Part shown: positions 34,532-43,688 of the stretch, in pieces
How the letters are laid out: every line of letters begins with the position of its first letter
How positions within the stretch are numbered: position 1 is the stretch's first letter
Assembly (NCBI RefSeq): GCF_900115585.1
Contig: NZ_FOWZ01000005.1
Span: forward strand, 62,001-126,000
DNA length: 64,000 bases
Direction: 5' to 3'
Source of the DNA: Qipengyuania nanhaisediminis
GTDB taxonomy: Bacteria > Pseudomonadota > Alphaproteobacteria > Sphingomonadales > Sphingomonadaceae
Made by a program: the position numbers and the translations under genes
Notes under the pieces: model-generated
The model's input: only the letters and a program-made list of their open reading frames with translations
Told to the model about the DNA's origin: nothing
The model's database searches: none

Positions 34532-35107
34532 ATGAAACTTTACGCGACCGCTGTCGCTGCACTGGGACTGCTATGTGCCACGGGTGTCGGTGTCGCTGCA
34601 AGCGCTGGCGGCGCTGCTGCCTCGTCTGCCACGGTGCGTGAGCATCGGGCACACGATAATGCAGCCGCCGATCGCCATGCCGGGCGCATTCTGCACCTGC
34701 ATAACCGGGAGCGCGCGCAACTTGGGCTTCCGATGCTTGAATGGAGCCCCCAGCTGGCGCGTGAAGCCAGGGATTGGGGCCACCAGCTTGCCCGCAAGGG
34801 ACGCCTCGAGCACGCCGATGCATCAACGCGCAGCGGGACTGGTGAGAACCTATGGATGGGGACCGCCAATGCTTGGCCCGTCGATACCATGGTCGGCATG
34901 TTCATCGACGAAAAGCGGCATTACCGTCATGGGCGCTTCCCGGAAATTTCCCGAACCGGCCAATGGGCGGATGTGGCGCATTACACGCAGGTAATCTGGC
35001 GGGATACGCAGGAAGTCGGCTGCGCGGTGGTCACGGACCGGGGCTGGGACGTCCTAGTCTGTCGATATTACCCGGCGGGCAATGTCTGGGGCCGCATGGC
35101 CTATTAG
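34532..35107 (+). CDS. Secreted CAP/SCP-domain protein
   Basis: A 191-residue exported protein of the CAP superfamily (cysteine-rich secretory, antigen 5, PR-1). The leader [20 protein letters not shown] is a Sec signal peptide. CAP signatures are [18 protein letters not shown] near 55-72, GTGENLWMG near 106-114, and [18 protein letters not shown] near 149-166, with [11 protein letters not shown] at the end. The histidine and glutamate residues of the CAP cavity are present. I prefer ATG 34532 because GGAGG at 34517-34521 is well spaced from it; ATG 34523 is too close. It is inverted between rdgB and hemW and shares TTAG with the rdgB stop. Confidence 0.9.
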   Translation: MKLYATAVAALGLLCATGVGVAASAGGAAASSATVREHRAHDNAAADRHAGRILHLHNRERAQLGLPMLEWSPQLAREARDWGHQLARKGRLEHADASTRSGTGENLWMGTANAWPVDTMVGMFIDEKRHYRHGRFPEISRTGQWADVAHYTQVIWRDTQEVGCAVVTDRGWDVLVCRYYPAGNVWGRMAY

Positions 35108-35730
35108 GCGAACTGCTCCGCCACCAGTTTCGCAAATGCATCGGCACGGTGACTAATGGCGTGCTTTTCTTCCGGTGCTATTTCTGCAAACGTCAGGTCG
35201 CGGCCCTGGGGGACGAACACCGGATCGTAGCCGAAACCCATCTCTCCTCTCGGAGGCCATGTCAGCGTGCCGGGAGCCGTACCTTCATAGACCGCCTGCT
35301 CTCCGTCGGGCCAGGCAAGTGCCAGAACGCAGTGGAAGGCGCAGGAGCGGTCGACGTCCGCCCCCTTTTCCTGGAGCATGCCCTCGACCTTGCCCATCGC
35401 CATGTACCAGTCACGGCCGGGTTCGCCTTCGAAATGCTGCCGCTCGGCCCAGTCCGCCGTGTAGACGCCGGGGCGACCATCGAGCGCATCGACCGAAAGT
35501 CCGCTGTCGTCGGCGAGAGCGGGCAGGCCCGATGCCTCTGCCGCCGCGCGGGCCTTTAGCAGCGCGTTCTGTACGAAGGTCGTGCCTGTCTCGGGCGGTT
35601 CGGGCAGGCCAAGCGATCCAGCGGAAATGCACTTCACGCCGTAAGGTGCGAGCAGCGCCGAGATTTCCTTGAGCTTGCCGGCATTATGCGTCGCGATAAC
35701 GAGGCTGCCCGAACCGAGCCGACGGGTCAT
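35104..35730 (-). CDS. rdgB: XTP/dITP pyrophosphatase (RdgB/HAM1)
   Basis: Hydrolyses non-canonical purine triphosphates such as dITP and XTP to monophosphates, keeping them out of DNA. The 208 residues include [18 protein letters not shown] near 10-27 (SxNxxK-type), [20 protein letters not shown] near 70-89 and [19 protein letters not shown] near 161-179, the diagnostic motifs. The start overlaps the rph stop in ATGA, so the two genes are coupled. The stop shares TTAG with the convergent CAP gene. Confidence 0.96.
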   Translation of the reverse strand: MTRRLGSGSLVIATHNAGKLKEISALLAPYGVKCISAGSLGLPEPPETGTTFVQNALLKARAAAEASGLPALADDSGLSVDALDGRPGVYTADWAERQHFEGEPGRDWYMAMGKVEGMLQEKGADVDRSCAFHCVLALAWPDGEQAVYEGTAPGTLTWPPRGEMGFGYDPVFVPQGRDLTFAEIAPEEKHAISHRADAFAKLVAEQFA

Positions 35731-36443
35731 TTGCGGGTTGCCTCGTCCTGTGCCTTGAACACTTGTGCACAGCCCATCTGTGCAAGTCGGAGCAAGCGAA
35801 GAAAGGCTTCCTCGTCATAGGGGGCGCCTTCCGCCGTGGCCTGTGCCTCGGCGATCTTGCCGCCTTCGATCAGGACGAAGTTGGCATCGGCATCCGCATT
35901 GCTGTCCTCGGGGTAATCGAGGTCGAGCACCGGAGTGCCCTTGTAGACACCGCAGGAAATGGCAGCGACCTTGGCGGTGATCGGATCTTCCACAATGTCG
36001 CCCGATTTCATCAGGCCATCGACGGCCAGCCGCAGTGCGACCCAGGCGCCCGAGATCGAAGCGGTACGCGTCCCGCCATCCGCCTGGATGACATCGCAAT
36101 CGAGCGTGATCTGGCGCTCGCCAAGCTTCTTCATATCTACGACTGCACGCAAGCTACGCCCGATAAGCCGCTGGATTTCCTGCGTTCGTCCGCTCTGCTT
36201 GCCCTTGGCCGCTTCGCGCTGACCGCGCGTGTGTGTGGCGCGCGGCAGCATGGAGTATTCGCCGGTGACCCAGCCTTCTCCCTTGCCGCGAAGCCACGGC
36301 GGAATCCGTTCTTCGACCGATGCGGTGCACAGAACTCGCGTTTCGCCGAAGCTGATGAGGCAGCTGCCTTCTGCGTGCTTGGTGTAACCGGTCTCGATAG
36401 TGATGGCGCGCATTTCGTCGGGCGCGCGTCCTGAAGGTCGCAT
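35727..36443 (-). CDS. rph: Ribonuclease PH
   Basis: Phosphate-dependent 3'-5' exonuclease that trims tRNA precursors. The 238 residues begin [20 protein letters not shown], the standard RNase PH start. [19 protein letters not shown] lies near 38-56, [17 protein letters not shown] near 57-73, [19 protein letters not shown] near 98-116, and [19 protein letters not shown] near 117-135. ATG at 36441-36443 has GGAG upstream. Genes rph and rdgB run opposite to hrcA-grpE, an arrangement common in alphaproteobacteria. Confidence 0.96.
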   Translation of the reverse strand: MRPSGRAPDEMRAITIETGYTKHAEGSCLISFGETRVLCTASVEERIPPWLRGKGEGWVTGEYSMLPRATHTRGQREAAKGKQSGRTQEIQRLIGRSLRAVVDMKKLGERQITLDCDVIQADGGTRTASISGAWVALRLAVDGLMKSGDIVEDPITAKVAAISCGVYKGTPVLDLDYPEDSNADADANFVLIEGGKIAEAQATAEGAPYDEEAFLRLLRLAQMGCAQVFKAQDEATRK

Positions 36444-36527
36444 TCCATTCTCCAATTCAGTCGAATCTCGGTGGAGGCTTTGGCCGATGGGCCTTGAGGC
36501 CGCAAGTGGAGTGGTTAGATAGAAGGC

Positions 36528-37571
36528 ATGAACGGCCCTCCGCTTTCCGATTTGTCCGAACGCGCGCGGGAGATATTCCGCCTTGTGGTGGAAGGGTATC
36601 TCGACACCGGCACTCCCGTCGGCTCGAAGGCGCTGGCGGGCGAGGGCGGTGTCGGCCTGTCGCCAGCATCCATCCGTTCTGTCCTTGCAGAACTGGAACA
36701 ACGCGGCCTGCTCGCGGCCCCTCACACCAGCGCGGGCAGGATGCCGACGGAAAGCGGCCTGCGCCTCTTCGTCGATGCGATGATGCAGGTTGCCGAACCG
36801 ACTGCTCAGGAGCGGGCGGCGATCGAGAAACGCCTCGCAGAACCCGGCCCGATCGAGCGCGCGCTGGAAGAGACAAGCGCGCTGCTGTCAGATCTTTCGG
36901 GAGCCGCGGGCATGGTGATGGTGCCCCGAAGGGAGCCGCGCCTATCGCAAGTGTCGCTCACCGCGCTCGACGCGAACCGCGTTCTGGCAGTGCTGGTGGG
37001 AGAGGACGGCCATGTCGAAAATCGCATACTCTCCGTTCCTGCTGCCGTGCTTGGCGTGTCGCTGGAACAGGCGAGCAATTACCTCACGGCGCGCTCGTCC
37101 GGGCGGACACTCGCCGAGGCGGCCGCTGTGGTCAAACAGGAGATTTCCGGCGGACGCAGCGCGCTGGACGAGGCCAGTCGCGATCTGGTTTCGCGCGGCA
37201 TCGCGACCTGGACCACCGACACGGCCGAGCGCCCGGTCCTTATCGTGCGCGGCCAGGCCAATCTGCTGGACGAGAGCGCGCTGAGCGATATCGAACGTGT
37301 GCGCTCCTTGCTGGACGATCTCGAAAACAAGCAGACCGTGGCAACACTTCTCGAAAATGCGCGCGATGCCGACGCCATGCGAATTTTCATCGGTAGCGAG
37401 AACCGGCTGTTCTCGCTGTCCGGATCATCGGTCATCGCCTCACCCTACCGCGATCGCGAGGGAAAGGTGGTCGGGGTGCTGGGGGTCATCGGGCCAACTC
37501 GGTTGAATTACGCCCGTGTCGTCCCCATGGTTGATTTCACGGCCCGTTCCTTGGGCAAAAGATTAGGCTGA
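36528..37571 (+). CDS. hrcA: Heat-inducible transcription repressor HrcA
   Basis: Repressor of chaperone genes that binds CIRCE operators. The 347 residues have an N-terminal winged helix ([20 protein letters not shown] near 9-28, and [19 protein letters not shown] near 44-62, then [20 protein letters not shown]) and the long HrcA dimerisation domain ending [20 protein letters not shown] see no CIRCE element before it or before dnaK, so its operator is probably at groESL outside this window. A weak sigma-32-like look-alike (CTTG at 36493, then GTTAGAT at 36514) lies upstream, too near the ATG to be trusted. Confidence 0.95.
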   Translation: MNGPPLSDLSERAREIFRLVVEGYLDTGTPVGSKALAGEGGVGLSPASIRSVLAELEQRGLLAAPHTSAGRMPTESGLRLFVDAMMQVAEPTAQERAAIEKRLAEPGPIERALEETSALLSDLSGAAGMVMVPRREPRLSQVSLTALDANRVLAVLVGEDGHVENRILSVPAAVLGVSLEQASNYLTARSSGRTLAEAAAVVKQEISGGRSALDEASRDLVSRGIATWTTDTAERPVLIVRGQANLLDESALSDIERVRSLLDDLENKQTVATLLENARDADAMRIFIGSENRLFSLSGSSVIASPYRDREGKVVGVLGVIGPTRLNYARVVPMVDFTARSLGKRLG

Positions 37572-37583
37572 CAGGGTTTACAA

Positions 37584-38183
37584 GTGAGCAACGAGAACAC
37601 GAACGAACCGCAGGACAAGGCGGTCGACGAAGAAGTAGCGCGCGAGATGGAAGGCGTGCCGGAACACCTGCGTGACAAGGGTGGCGAAGAAGACGCTGCC
37701 GAAGAAGCGCTCGACGAAGCGCTGGCGAGCCTGCGCGGCGATCTGGAAGCGGCCAAGCAGGACGCTCTTTATGCCCGTGCGGAAACGCAGAACGTGCGCC
37801 GCCGGATGGAAAAGGATGTCCAGGACGCCCGCAATTACGCGGCGACCGGGTTCGCCCGCGATATCCTGAGCGTGGCCGACAACCTCGCCCGTGCACTCGA
37901 TGCGATTCCTGCGGAGCAGCGCGAGGACGAGAAGCTCAAGGGCTTCATCGCCGGTATCGAAGCTACCCAGCGTGAGCTTGAAAAGGTGTTCAACCAAAAC
38001 GGCATCACCCGCATCGCAGCCAAGGGCATGCCGCTCGATCCCAACCAGCACCAGGCCATGATGGAAATCCCGACCGACGAGGTCGATGCCGGAACCATCG
38101 TGCAGGAAATGCAGGCTGGCTACATGATCAAGGATCGCTTGCTGCGTCCGGCAATGGTCGGCGTCGCGAAGAAACCCGACTGA
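37584..38183 (+). CDS. grpE: Nucleotide exchange factor GrpE
   Basis: Releases ADP from DnaK. The 199 residues show an acidic disordered N-terminus, a long coiled coil (LRGDLEAAKQDALYARAETQ near 52-71, then NVRRRMEKDVQDARNYA), and the C-terminal beta domain with MPLDPNQHQAMMEIP near 149-163. It starts 12 bases after hrcA, in one operon. dnaK and dnaJ lie 5.6 kb downstream, separated by unrelated genes. Confidence 0.96.
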   Translation: MSNENTNEPQDKAVDEEVAREMEGVPEHLRDKGGEEDAAEEALDEALASLRGDLEAAKQDALYARAETQNVRRRMEKDVQDARNYAATGFARDILSVADNLARALDAIPAEQREDEKLKGFIAGIEATQRELEKVFNQNGITRIAAKGMPLDPNQHQAMMEIPTDEVDAGTIVQEMQAGYMIKDRLLRPAMVGVAKKPD

Positions 38184-38203
38184 TTTTTGGAAGTGGATCT
38201 GTG

Positions 38204-39949
38204 ATGAGAACTGCAATGCTTGGAGCGGCGGTTCTCATCGCTGCCATTTCGCCGGCCTTGGCCCAGGATAGCGCGGACGAGCGTCTGGCGGCGTTGACTG
38301 ACGCATTTTACGATTACCAGCTCGACACGTACGAACTCGTCGAAACCGATAGCGGGCAGACCAGGCAGGTGGACCGCTTGCCGGCAGTTACACCTATCGC
38401 ACAACGTGATCGCGCCACTCGATATGCCGAATTGCTACAGCAGCTGCAGGCACTTGAAAGCCAGCGTCTAGGGAAGGAAGCGCGGACCAACGCGCTGGTC
38501 CTTAGGACCCTGCTCGAAGCGGAAATCGGGGATGCCCGGTTTGCCGAGTGGGAAATGCCCCTCAACAGCGATTCCAACTTCTGGTCCTATCTCGCAGGGA
38601 GCACTCCTTACACCTCGGTGGAGGAATACCAGAATTACATCGGCCGGATGAGGGACCTGCCGCGATATCTCGCGGAGCACACCGCCAATGCGCGCGCCGG
38701 ACTGGATCGCGGTTTCAGCGTTCCCGCTGTCACTCTGGAGGGTCGCGACGCGTCTATCGAGGCATTCGTGGTGGAGGAGCCGGAAACAAGTCCGTTCTGG
38801 AAGCCCTTCAAGGCGATGCCTGCCTCGATCCCAGAAGCCCAAAAGGAGCGGCTACGCGAGGAGGCGCGAGAGGCAATCGGCGATCATGTAACCCCGGCTT
38901 ATGCGGCGCTGTTGCAGTTCTTCCGTGATGAATACCTGACGCGCGCCAGATCGACGATCGGAGCCAGCGAATTCCCTGAGGGACGTGCCTACTACGCGCA
39001 GCAAATCCGGCAGTACACGACGCTAGATCTGACCGCTGAGCAAATTCACGCCATTGGTCTTGAAGAGGTGGCCCGGATCAAGTCGGAAATGGAGCAGGTC
39101 AAGGACGAGGCCGGCTTCGATGGCACCCTTGAACAATTCATCACCTTCCTGAGGACCGACCCGCAATTCGTCGCTGATACCCCCGACGAGCTGATGGGGG
39201 TGGCCGCCTACACCGCAAAGCGCGTCGATGACCGGCTGAGCGATTACTTCGGATTCCTGCCGCGGTATCGTCATGGCATTCGGCCGGTCGATCCAGCCAT
39301 TGCCCCTTTCTACACAGCCGGACGAGGCGGGCTGGAATACTGCCAGATCAACACGCACGACCTGCCTTCGCGGCCCGTCTACAACATCCCCGCACTCACG
39401 ATGCACGAATGCGCTCCAGGCCATAGTTTCCAGGCGGCAATTGCGCTGGAGCGCGACGATGCGCCGCGCTTCCGGCGCCAGACATATTTCTCGGGCTTCG
39501 GCGAGGGGTGGGGCCTCTACACCGAGTATCTCGGCGAAGAGATGGGCATCTATCGCACCCCTTACGAGCGGTTCGGCAAGCTCAGCTACGAGATGTGGCG
39601 CGCTGCGCGGCTAGTTATCGATACTGGCATCCACCACTACGGTTGGACCCGCGATCAAGCGATCGACTATCTCGCCAGTCACACCGCGCTATCCGATCGT
39701 GAGGTCGAAACCGAGATCGATCGCTACATCAGCTGGCCGGGTCAGGCGCTGGCGTACAAGCTTGGTGAGATGACGATACGCAGGGTCCGGGCAAAGGCCG
39801 AGGAAGCGCTTGGAGACCGCTTCGATATTCGCAAGTTTCACGATGTTGTGCTGTCGCTGGGTTCCGTCCCGCTTCCGGCCCTTGAAGCCCGGATCGATGC
39901 GTTCATTGCCGACGGGGGTCAGGGGCTGGAAGGCATCACTTACGATTGA
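38204..39949 (+). CDS. DUF885-family secreted metallopeptidase-like protein
   Basis: A 581-residue exported protein of the DUF885 family. The leader MRTAMLGAAVLIAAISPALA is a signal peptide. The metal-binding signature is TMHECAPGHSFQAAIA near 396-411, a HExxxxH form found in this family and related to carboxypeptidase-Taq-like enzymes, with GFGEGWGLYTEYLGEEMG near 425-442 giving the third ligand. ATG at 38204 is chosen; a GTG lies one codon earlier. The substrate is unknown. Its stop is only six bases from the end of the next, convergent gene. Confidence 0.85.
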   Translation: MRTAMLGAAVLIAAISPALAQDSADERLAALTDAFYDYQLDTYELVETDSGQTRQVDRLPAVTPIAQRDRATRYAELLQQLQALESQRLGKEARTNALVLRTLLEAEIGDARFAEWEMPLNSDSNFWSYLAGSTPYTSVEEYQNYIGRMRDLPRYLAEHTANARAGLDRGFSVPAVTLEGRDASIEAFVVEEPETSPFWKPFKAMPASIPEAQKERLREEAREAIGDHVTPAYAALLQFFRDEYLTRARSTIGASEFPEGRAYYAQQIRQYTTLDLTAEQIHAIGLEEVARIKSEMEQVKDEAGFDGTLEQFITFLRTDPQFVADTPDELMGVAAYTAKRVDDRLSDYFGFLPRYRHGIRPVDPAIAPFYTAGRGGLEYCQINTHDLPSRPVYNIPALTMHECAPGHSFQAAIALERDDAPRFRRQTYFSGFGEGWGLYTEYLGEEMGIYRTPYERFGKLSYEMWRAARLVIDTGIHHYGWTRDQAIDYLASHTALSDREVETEIDRYISWPGQALAYKLGEMTIRRVRAKAEEALGDRFDIRKFHDVVLSLGSVPLPALEARIDAFIADGGQGLEGITYD

Positions 39950-39955
39950 GGTGCA

Positions 39956-40759
39956 TCAGCGGCACAGCGAAACGTCGTTGAGATAGGACTGCAGCGTTTG
40001 TCGCCGGTCATCCGCCCATAGGCCCACCATCCGGTCATCCGGGCGCGGGCTAGTGGAAAATTCCACTGCCCTTGCAAGGAACGTGCGTCCATCGGCAGGA
40101 CAGAAGTCCTGCGCTCTCGAGAGCATCAGGAAATCGGTGACGGATTGGTACCGGGCCTGCACTTCGCGTTCCTCGCGCCGGCGTTCTTGCAGTCTTTCCT
40201 GCATCCGCTCGTCGGTCGCCTCGCTGCGGCGTGCCCGGTCACGAAGATCGTCGACCCGCGACACTTCCGCGCGGAAAGTGTCCGAGTTGCGCGGGTAAAA
40301 GCGAGCGAGGGGAGGGTTTGGCTCGCTCGGGGTCTCGCTGTAATAGCGATCCACTCGCTTGGCCTCGGTATCGCCGTCTAGGCCAGCCCCGATTGCCGCT
40401 GCCCCGATAGCAGCTGCACTCTCGGCCAGGGAGGGATCGCCTTTCGGGCGATCCACCGCTTCGGTGACAGGCTCCACGAGCAGCAGGTTGACGAGCATCG
40501 CCGCGTCGAAACGGTCCTGGACCAGCTCGTTCATCATGCATGGATAATAGAGGCGATCCGCTTCGATCCAGGCAATCATGCGCTGGTCGGAAGTGCATCC
40601 GAAAGAGGTGATCTCAATCTCTGGGGAGGCTTCCCTTGCTTCGCCCAGCGCCTGTGCAACCAGTTCAGCACCTCCTGAACCTTCGTCGGCAAGAGCCGGC
40701 CCGGCTGTAAGTGAAAGCAGGGCTCCAGCCGCCACCAGAACCGAGCCGGACCAATTCAT
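39956..40759 (-). CDS. Secreted protein of unknown function
   Basis: I do not recognise this 267-residue protein. The leader MNWSGSVLVAAGALLSLTAG, followed by PALA, is a Sec signal peptide. Four cysteines, in FGCTSDQR, YYPCMMNEL, QDFCPADG and VSLCR at the very end, could form two disulfides in the periplasm. An alanine-rich stretch (SLAESAAAIGAAAIGAG) near 115-131 and a strongly charged helix (DERMQERLQERRREEREVQA) near 185-204 are notable. ATG at 40757-40759 is chosen because GGGAG is six bases upstream of it. Confidence 0.65.
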   Translation of the reverse strand: MNWSGSVLVAAGALLSLTAGPALADEGSGGAELVAQALGEAREASPEIEITSFGCTSDQRMIAWIEADRLYYPCMMNELVQDRFDAAMLVNLLLVEPVTEAVDRPKGDPSLAESAAAIGAAAIGAGLDGDTEAKRVDRYYSETPSEPNPPLARFYPRNSDTFRAEVSRVDDLRDRARRSEATDERMQERLQERRREEREVQARYQSVTDFLMLSRAQDFCPADGRTFLARAVEFSTSPRPDDRMVGLWADDRRQTLQSYLNDVSLCR

Positions 40760-40863
40760 TTCCATCTCCCACCTTGCGTGCGGCACACCATGAGGGTGCG
40801 ACCTTGCATCATGCTGAACGGCCCAGCGAGGAATTGCCATCCCCGCCGGGCCGCAAAGCAGCT

Positions 40864-42030
40864 TCAGCCGACCAGTTGGGCCCGGTTCTCGTCGCGGTGC
40901 TTCTTGAGGTACTTCATGAAGGGCGTTCCTCCCGTACCGACATCGGGATCGTTACCGGCAATGCTGCCGGCCTGCTTGTTGATGTAGCTCGCCGCATACT
41001 CGAGGTGGCGGGTGCGGAAGCGGGCGGATTGTTCGAGGCAGGCGTTGAAGGCCGCCTTGAGTTCGGCATTCTCGCTTGCGGACACGAAGTCCCGCAGCGT
41101 GGACTGCGCTGCCAGATCCTCGATGAAGCGGCGGTGCTCGACCGGGCGGTAATGATGCAACTCGTCGAGGAAGCTCTTGAGCGGGTCATCGCTGTGGCCG
41201 ACCTGGAAGAGCGCATCCATCGCCGGAACGATAGAGGACTGCGATCCGGTCTGGCCGCGCAGGGCCTGCGGTTTACCCTCGAAACGCTCGATCCCTTCAT
41301 AGACCAAGCCGCCGTCCTTCAAGGCAGGATTGTTCGCCCAGCCGTGGATATAGGGCCGCACGCGGTGGAAGTAGATATAGGGATCGCATTGCTCTGGCAT
41401 GCGCGCGAAATGGCCGTAAATCCGCTCCCACGCCTCGTCCATCTCCCTGAGCAGGCGGGTGGCTTCTTCCTCGTCGCCTTCCTTGGCGACGGTCACCAGC
41501 TTCGCCGCATTGTCGAGCAGGACGCCTGCTTCCGCTTCGATCGCCACATGGACGAGGACGAACCAGTTCTCGTCGGCGCCACACAGGAAATTCTGGTGCA
41601 TGGCGATGTTGTCGAGCGTGATCGGCCCCGACTTGTCGAGCCGGTACCAATTGTCGAGCACGTATCCGGAATAGGGGAGGAGCGGCGCCTGGCCGAGTCG
41701 TTCGGACAAAGCGCACATCGGGCGGGCGAGATTGGCGGGAAGATGCTTGGGTGGCTCCGCTTCGCCCCAGACATAGGCCTGAACCAGGAAGGAAAAATGC
41801 ACCATGGCGGTGCGGACCTCTTCCTCCGGAGCGCTCTTCACCCATTCCGAAACATCGGGATCGGGCAGGGCGTCGAGGAAATGACGGACGCGGCCCGAGG
41901 TGAGCAATGCCGACAATAAGCCGGCCGCTTTCACAATAGGGTCGAATTGTGGGGGAAGCGTGATCTCGTCGATCTCGTAATGCGAAAGGTAGCCGCGCTC
42001 GCGGCTCATACCGTAGTCTTTAAGCTCCAT
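40864..42030 (-). CDS. Indoleamine 2,3-dioxygenase family protein
   Basis: A heme dioxygenase of 388 residues that resembles indoleamine 2,3-dioxygenase more than TdoA-type tryptophan 2,3-dioxygenase. The reaction would open the indole ring of tryptophan to N-formylkynurenine. Features are RGQTGSQSSIVPAMDALFQ near 251-269, YRPVEHRRFIEDLAAQSTLRD-type sequence near 290, the probable heme-ligand histidine in RTRHLEYAASYI (about His342), and GTGGTPFMKYLKKHRDE near 365-381, which matches the GTGGT loop of animal IDO. No kynurenine-pathway gene is beside it. Confidence 0.85.
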   Translation of the reverse strand: MELKDYGMSRERGYLSHYEIDEITLPPQFDPIVKAAGLLSALLTSGRVRHFLDALPDPDVSEWVKSAPEEEVRTAMVHFSFLVQAYVWGEAEPPKHLPANLARPMCALSERLGQAPLLPYSGYVLDNWYRLDKSGPITLDNIAMHQNFLCGADENWFVLVHVAIEAEAGVLLDNAAKLVTVAKEGDEEEATRLLREMDEAWERIYGHFARMPEQCDPYIYFHRVRPYIHGWANNPALKDGGLVYEGIERFEGKPQALRGQTGSQSSIVPAMDALFQVGHSDDPLKSFLDELHHYRPVEHRRFIEDLAAQSTLRDFVSASENAELKAAFNACLEQSARFRTRHLEYAASYINKQAGSIAGNDPDVGTGGTPFMKYLKKHRDENRAQLVG

Positions 42031-42137
42031 TGTGATGACTCATCGCCGAGCGCGGGTTGGGCCGCTCGGTCAATGCGTGCATTCGTATCCATTGAAACCG
42101 GTTTGCTCAAGCAGGGGTGTGGATAGTCCCGACGCGG

Positions 42138-42623
42138 TCAGAGATCGCGAACCATCTGCAGATTGCAACGCGCGTACGGGGTTTGACGTAGTTCGTGCGC
42201 TTCGAGGGCGCGAAAGCCTTTGCGGCGGTAAAGGTGGGTGGCCGCGTCGAGGCGGGAATTTGTCTCCAGCCAAAGCGCGTTCGCGCCGCGCTCTCGCGCA
42301 ATTTCGATGAGGCGATCGAGGATGGCGGATCCGAGGCCGGATCCCTGCGCCGAGGGGTCAGTCGCCATTTTGACGATCTCCAGCCACTTTCGCGCGTCGG
42401 ATGCTGGTTCATGCGGCACGGCAAGCGCCCCGCAACCGACCACGCGGCCGTCCACTTCGGCAAGAACGATGGCTCCGCCGGGGTCGAGTAGCGAGGCGAC
42501 CGGATTTTCGAGCTGGCGCCGGTCGCTCTCTTCGACGCCGAAATATTCTTCGATCCAGCGCAGATTGAGCGCCGCGAAGGCGGCTTCGTCGCCTGCCCTG
42601 AAGTCGCGGATCAGAAAAGTCAT
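42138..42623 (-). CDS. GNAT-family N-acetyltransferase
   Basis: A 161-residue acetyl-CoA-dependent transferase. It shows IRDFRAGDEAAFAALNLRWI near 5-24 as the N-terminal strand and helix, the acetyl-CoA loop SAQGSGLGSAILDRLIEIAR near 90-109 (Q/RxxGxG/A form), and the C-terminal LYRRKGFRALEAHELR near 129-144. The acceptor is unknown. Its start overlaps the stop of the vgr-related gene in ATGA, which suggests co-expression. Confidence 0.88.
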   Translation of the reverse strand: MTFLIRDFRAGDEAAFAALNLRWIEEYFGVEESDRRQLENPVASLLDPGGAIVLAEVDGRVVGCGALAVPHEPASDARKWLEIVKMATDPSAQGSGLGSAILDRLIEIARERGANALWLETNSRLDAATHLYRRKGFRALEAHELRQTPYARCNLQMVRDL

Positions 42624-43081
42624 GCCGCAGCACCGGGGAAGTTTACCAGCAGGTCATAGGCTGATTTGTCGCCGATACCGGCAATTTTCATGCCGTTACG
42701 CAGCCAGAAGGCGTGTTTGACGATCTCTGCCTGCTGTTCGATCCCGTAGCGTTCAAGAGCCCAGCCCGGCTTCAGCGAATAGTCGTATCGCGCCCACGGC
42801 ATGCGCCTGGTCACCAGATACCATTCGCCGCGGGACTGGGTCTGCCAGACGTGGACCATCTCGTGAATGAAGAGGCCCTGCCGCCTGAGGCTGGCGGTCG
42901 AAAAGTCGTCGCAATAATTTTCCGAAGCCGGGTGGAAATGAACATGGCCCCTGGGCGCCATTGTCACGCGGCGGGGCTGGAAGGGAAACCACTTGCGCCG
43001 CCGGATCGTGACACGCGCATAGTCGATGGCCGTCCCGAAAACGCTTTTGGCAAGCGCTATTTCCCCGTTGGTAAGGGGCCG
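42620..43081 (-). CDS. vgr-related HEMVH metallopeptidase-like protein, start uncertain
   Basis: A short protein with a zinc-peptidase-type motif, FIHEMVHVWQ. It resembles proteins labelled 'vgr related' in sphingomonads, as I remember them. Family-like sequence (RPLTNGEIALAKSVFG, then DYARV and RRRKWFPFQPRRV) extends upstream of the first usable start, GTG at 42967, to about 43081. The frame is open to 43159 and beyond, but no in-frame ATG, GTG or TTG lies between 42968 and 43159; only CTG at 43159, or a rare ATC, is available. The coordinates give the conserved coding part, not a proven start. A frameshift or non-standard start is possible. The end overlaps the GNAT gene in ATGA. Confidence 0.65.
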   Translation of the reverse strand, partial: RPLTNGEIALAKSVFGTAIDYARVTIRRRKWFPFQPRRVTMAPRGHVHFHPASENYCDDFSTASLRRQGLFIHEMVHVWQTQSRGEWYLVTRRMPWARYDYSLKPGWALERYGIEQQAEIVKHAFWLRNGMKIAGIGDKSAYDLLVNFPGAAA

Positions 43082-43155
43082 CTGGCCGCCGATCTCGCAG
43101 GTCGCGGGAACGGCGGCATCATGGCTTTCGATTTCAAGCGTATCGCGAGGGTCGC

Positions 43156-43638
43156 TCAGCGATCTTCCCCAGCTGCCTGGATCGGAACCGTGAAGGTGGC
43201 GGACTTGCCGCCTGCAACGGTGAGGGTCATTGCGGTCTCGCTACCGGCCACAAGATCGGGCGAAAGGTCGAAGACCATGACGTGTAGGCCGCCCGGCTCG
43301 AATTTCAGGGTGTCACCAGCCTGAACCGCCTGCGGACCGGTCTCGCTCATCTCCATCTTGCCATCCATCTCAATCGTGCCGTGGACTTCGGTCTTGCCGG
43401 CACCGTCGACCTCGGCCTTGCGGACGGCAACGCCGCGATCGCCATTGTTGACGAGATCGAAATAGATTGCCGCGGGATTTCCGGCGACCGCCGGCAGGAC
43501 CATGCGCGCGTTCTCGACGGTCAGGCCTGCAGCGTCGCTCGTGGCCGAGGACTGCGCTTCTTCTTCCGCGCCTCCGCAAGCGGCGAGGGCAAGGCTGGAG
43601 CCCGCGAGAAGTGCGGCGGCGAAAACGGGTTTGATCAT
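43156..43638 (-). CDS. Periplasmic copper chaperone PCu(A)C
   Basis: A 160-residue lipoprotein-like copper carrier. The leader MIKPVFAAALLAGSSLALAAC contains a lipobox with Cys21. The copper motif H-x10-M-x20-HxM is visible: EVHGTIEMDGKMEM near 88-101 and GLHVMVF near 118-124. PCu(A)C proteins deliver copper to the Cu-A site of cytochrome oxidase, often with Sco; no sco gene is adjacent. ATG at 43636-43638 has AGGAGGG upstream, which rules out the longer frame. It is divergent from dnaK. Confidence 0.9.
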   Translation of the reverse strand: MIKPVFAAALLAGSSLALAACGGAEEEAQSSATSDAAGLTVENARMVLPAVAGNPAAIYFDLVNNGDRGVAVRKAEVDGAGKTEVHGTIEMDGKMEMSETGPQAVQAGDTLKFEPGGLHVMVFDLSPDLVAGSETAMTLTVAGGKSATFTVPIQAAGEDR

Positions 43639-43688
43639 CGTGGAAATTCCCTCCTGTTGATGGCGCAAAAAACTAGCGGGGGACCTCC

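Noticed and set aside
36493-36520. CTTG-N17-GTTAGAT before hrcA as a sigma-32 promoter
   Set aside because: The -10 matches in only part, and the predicted start would lie almost at the ATG, cutting off the ribosome site.
42046-42069. CCGAGCG/CGCTCGG hairpin upstream of the IDO gene
   Set aside because: A 7-bp stem without a T-run, upstream of a start codon; expected by chance at this GC content.
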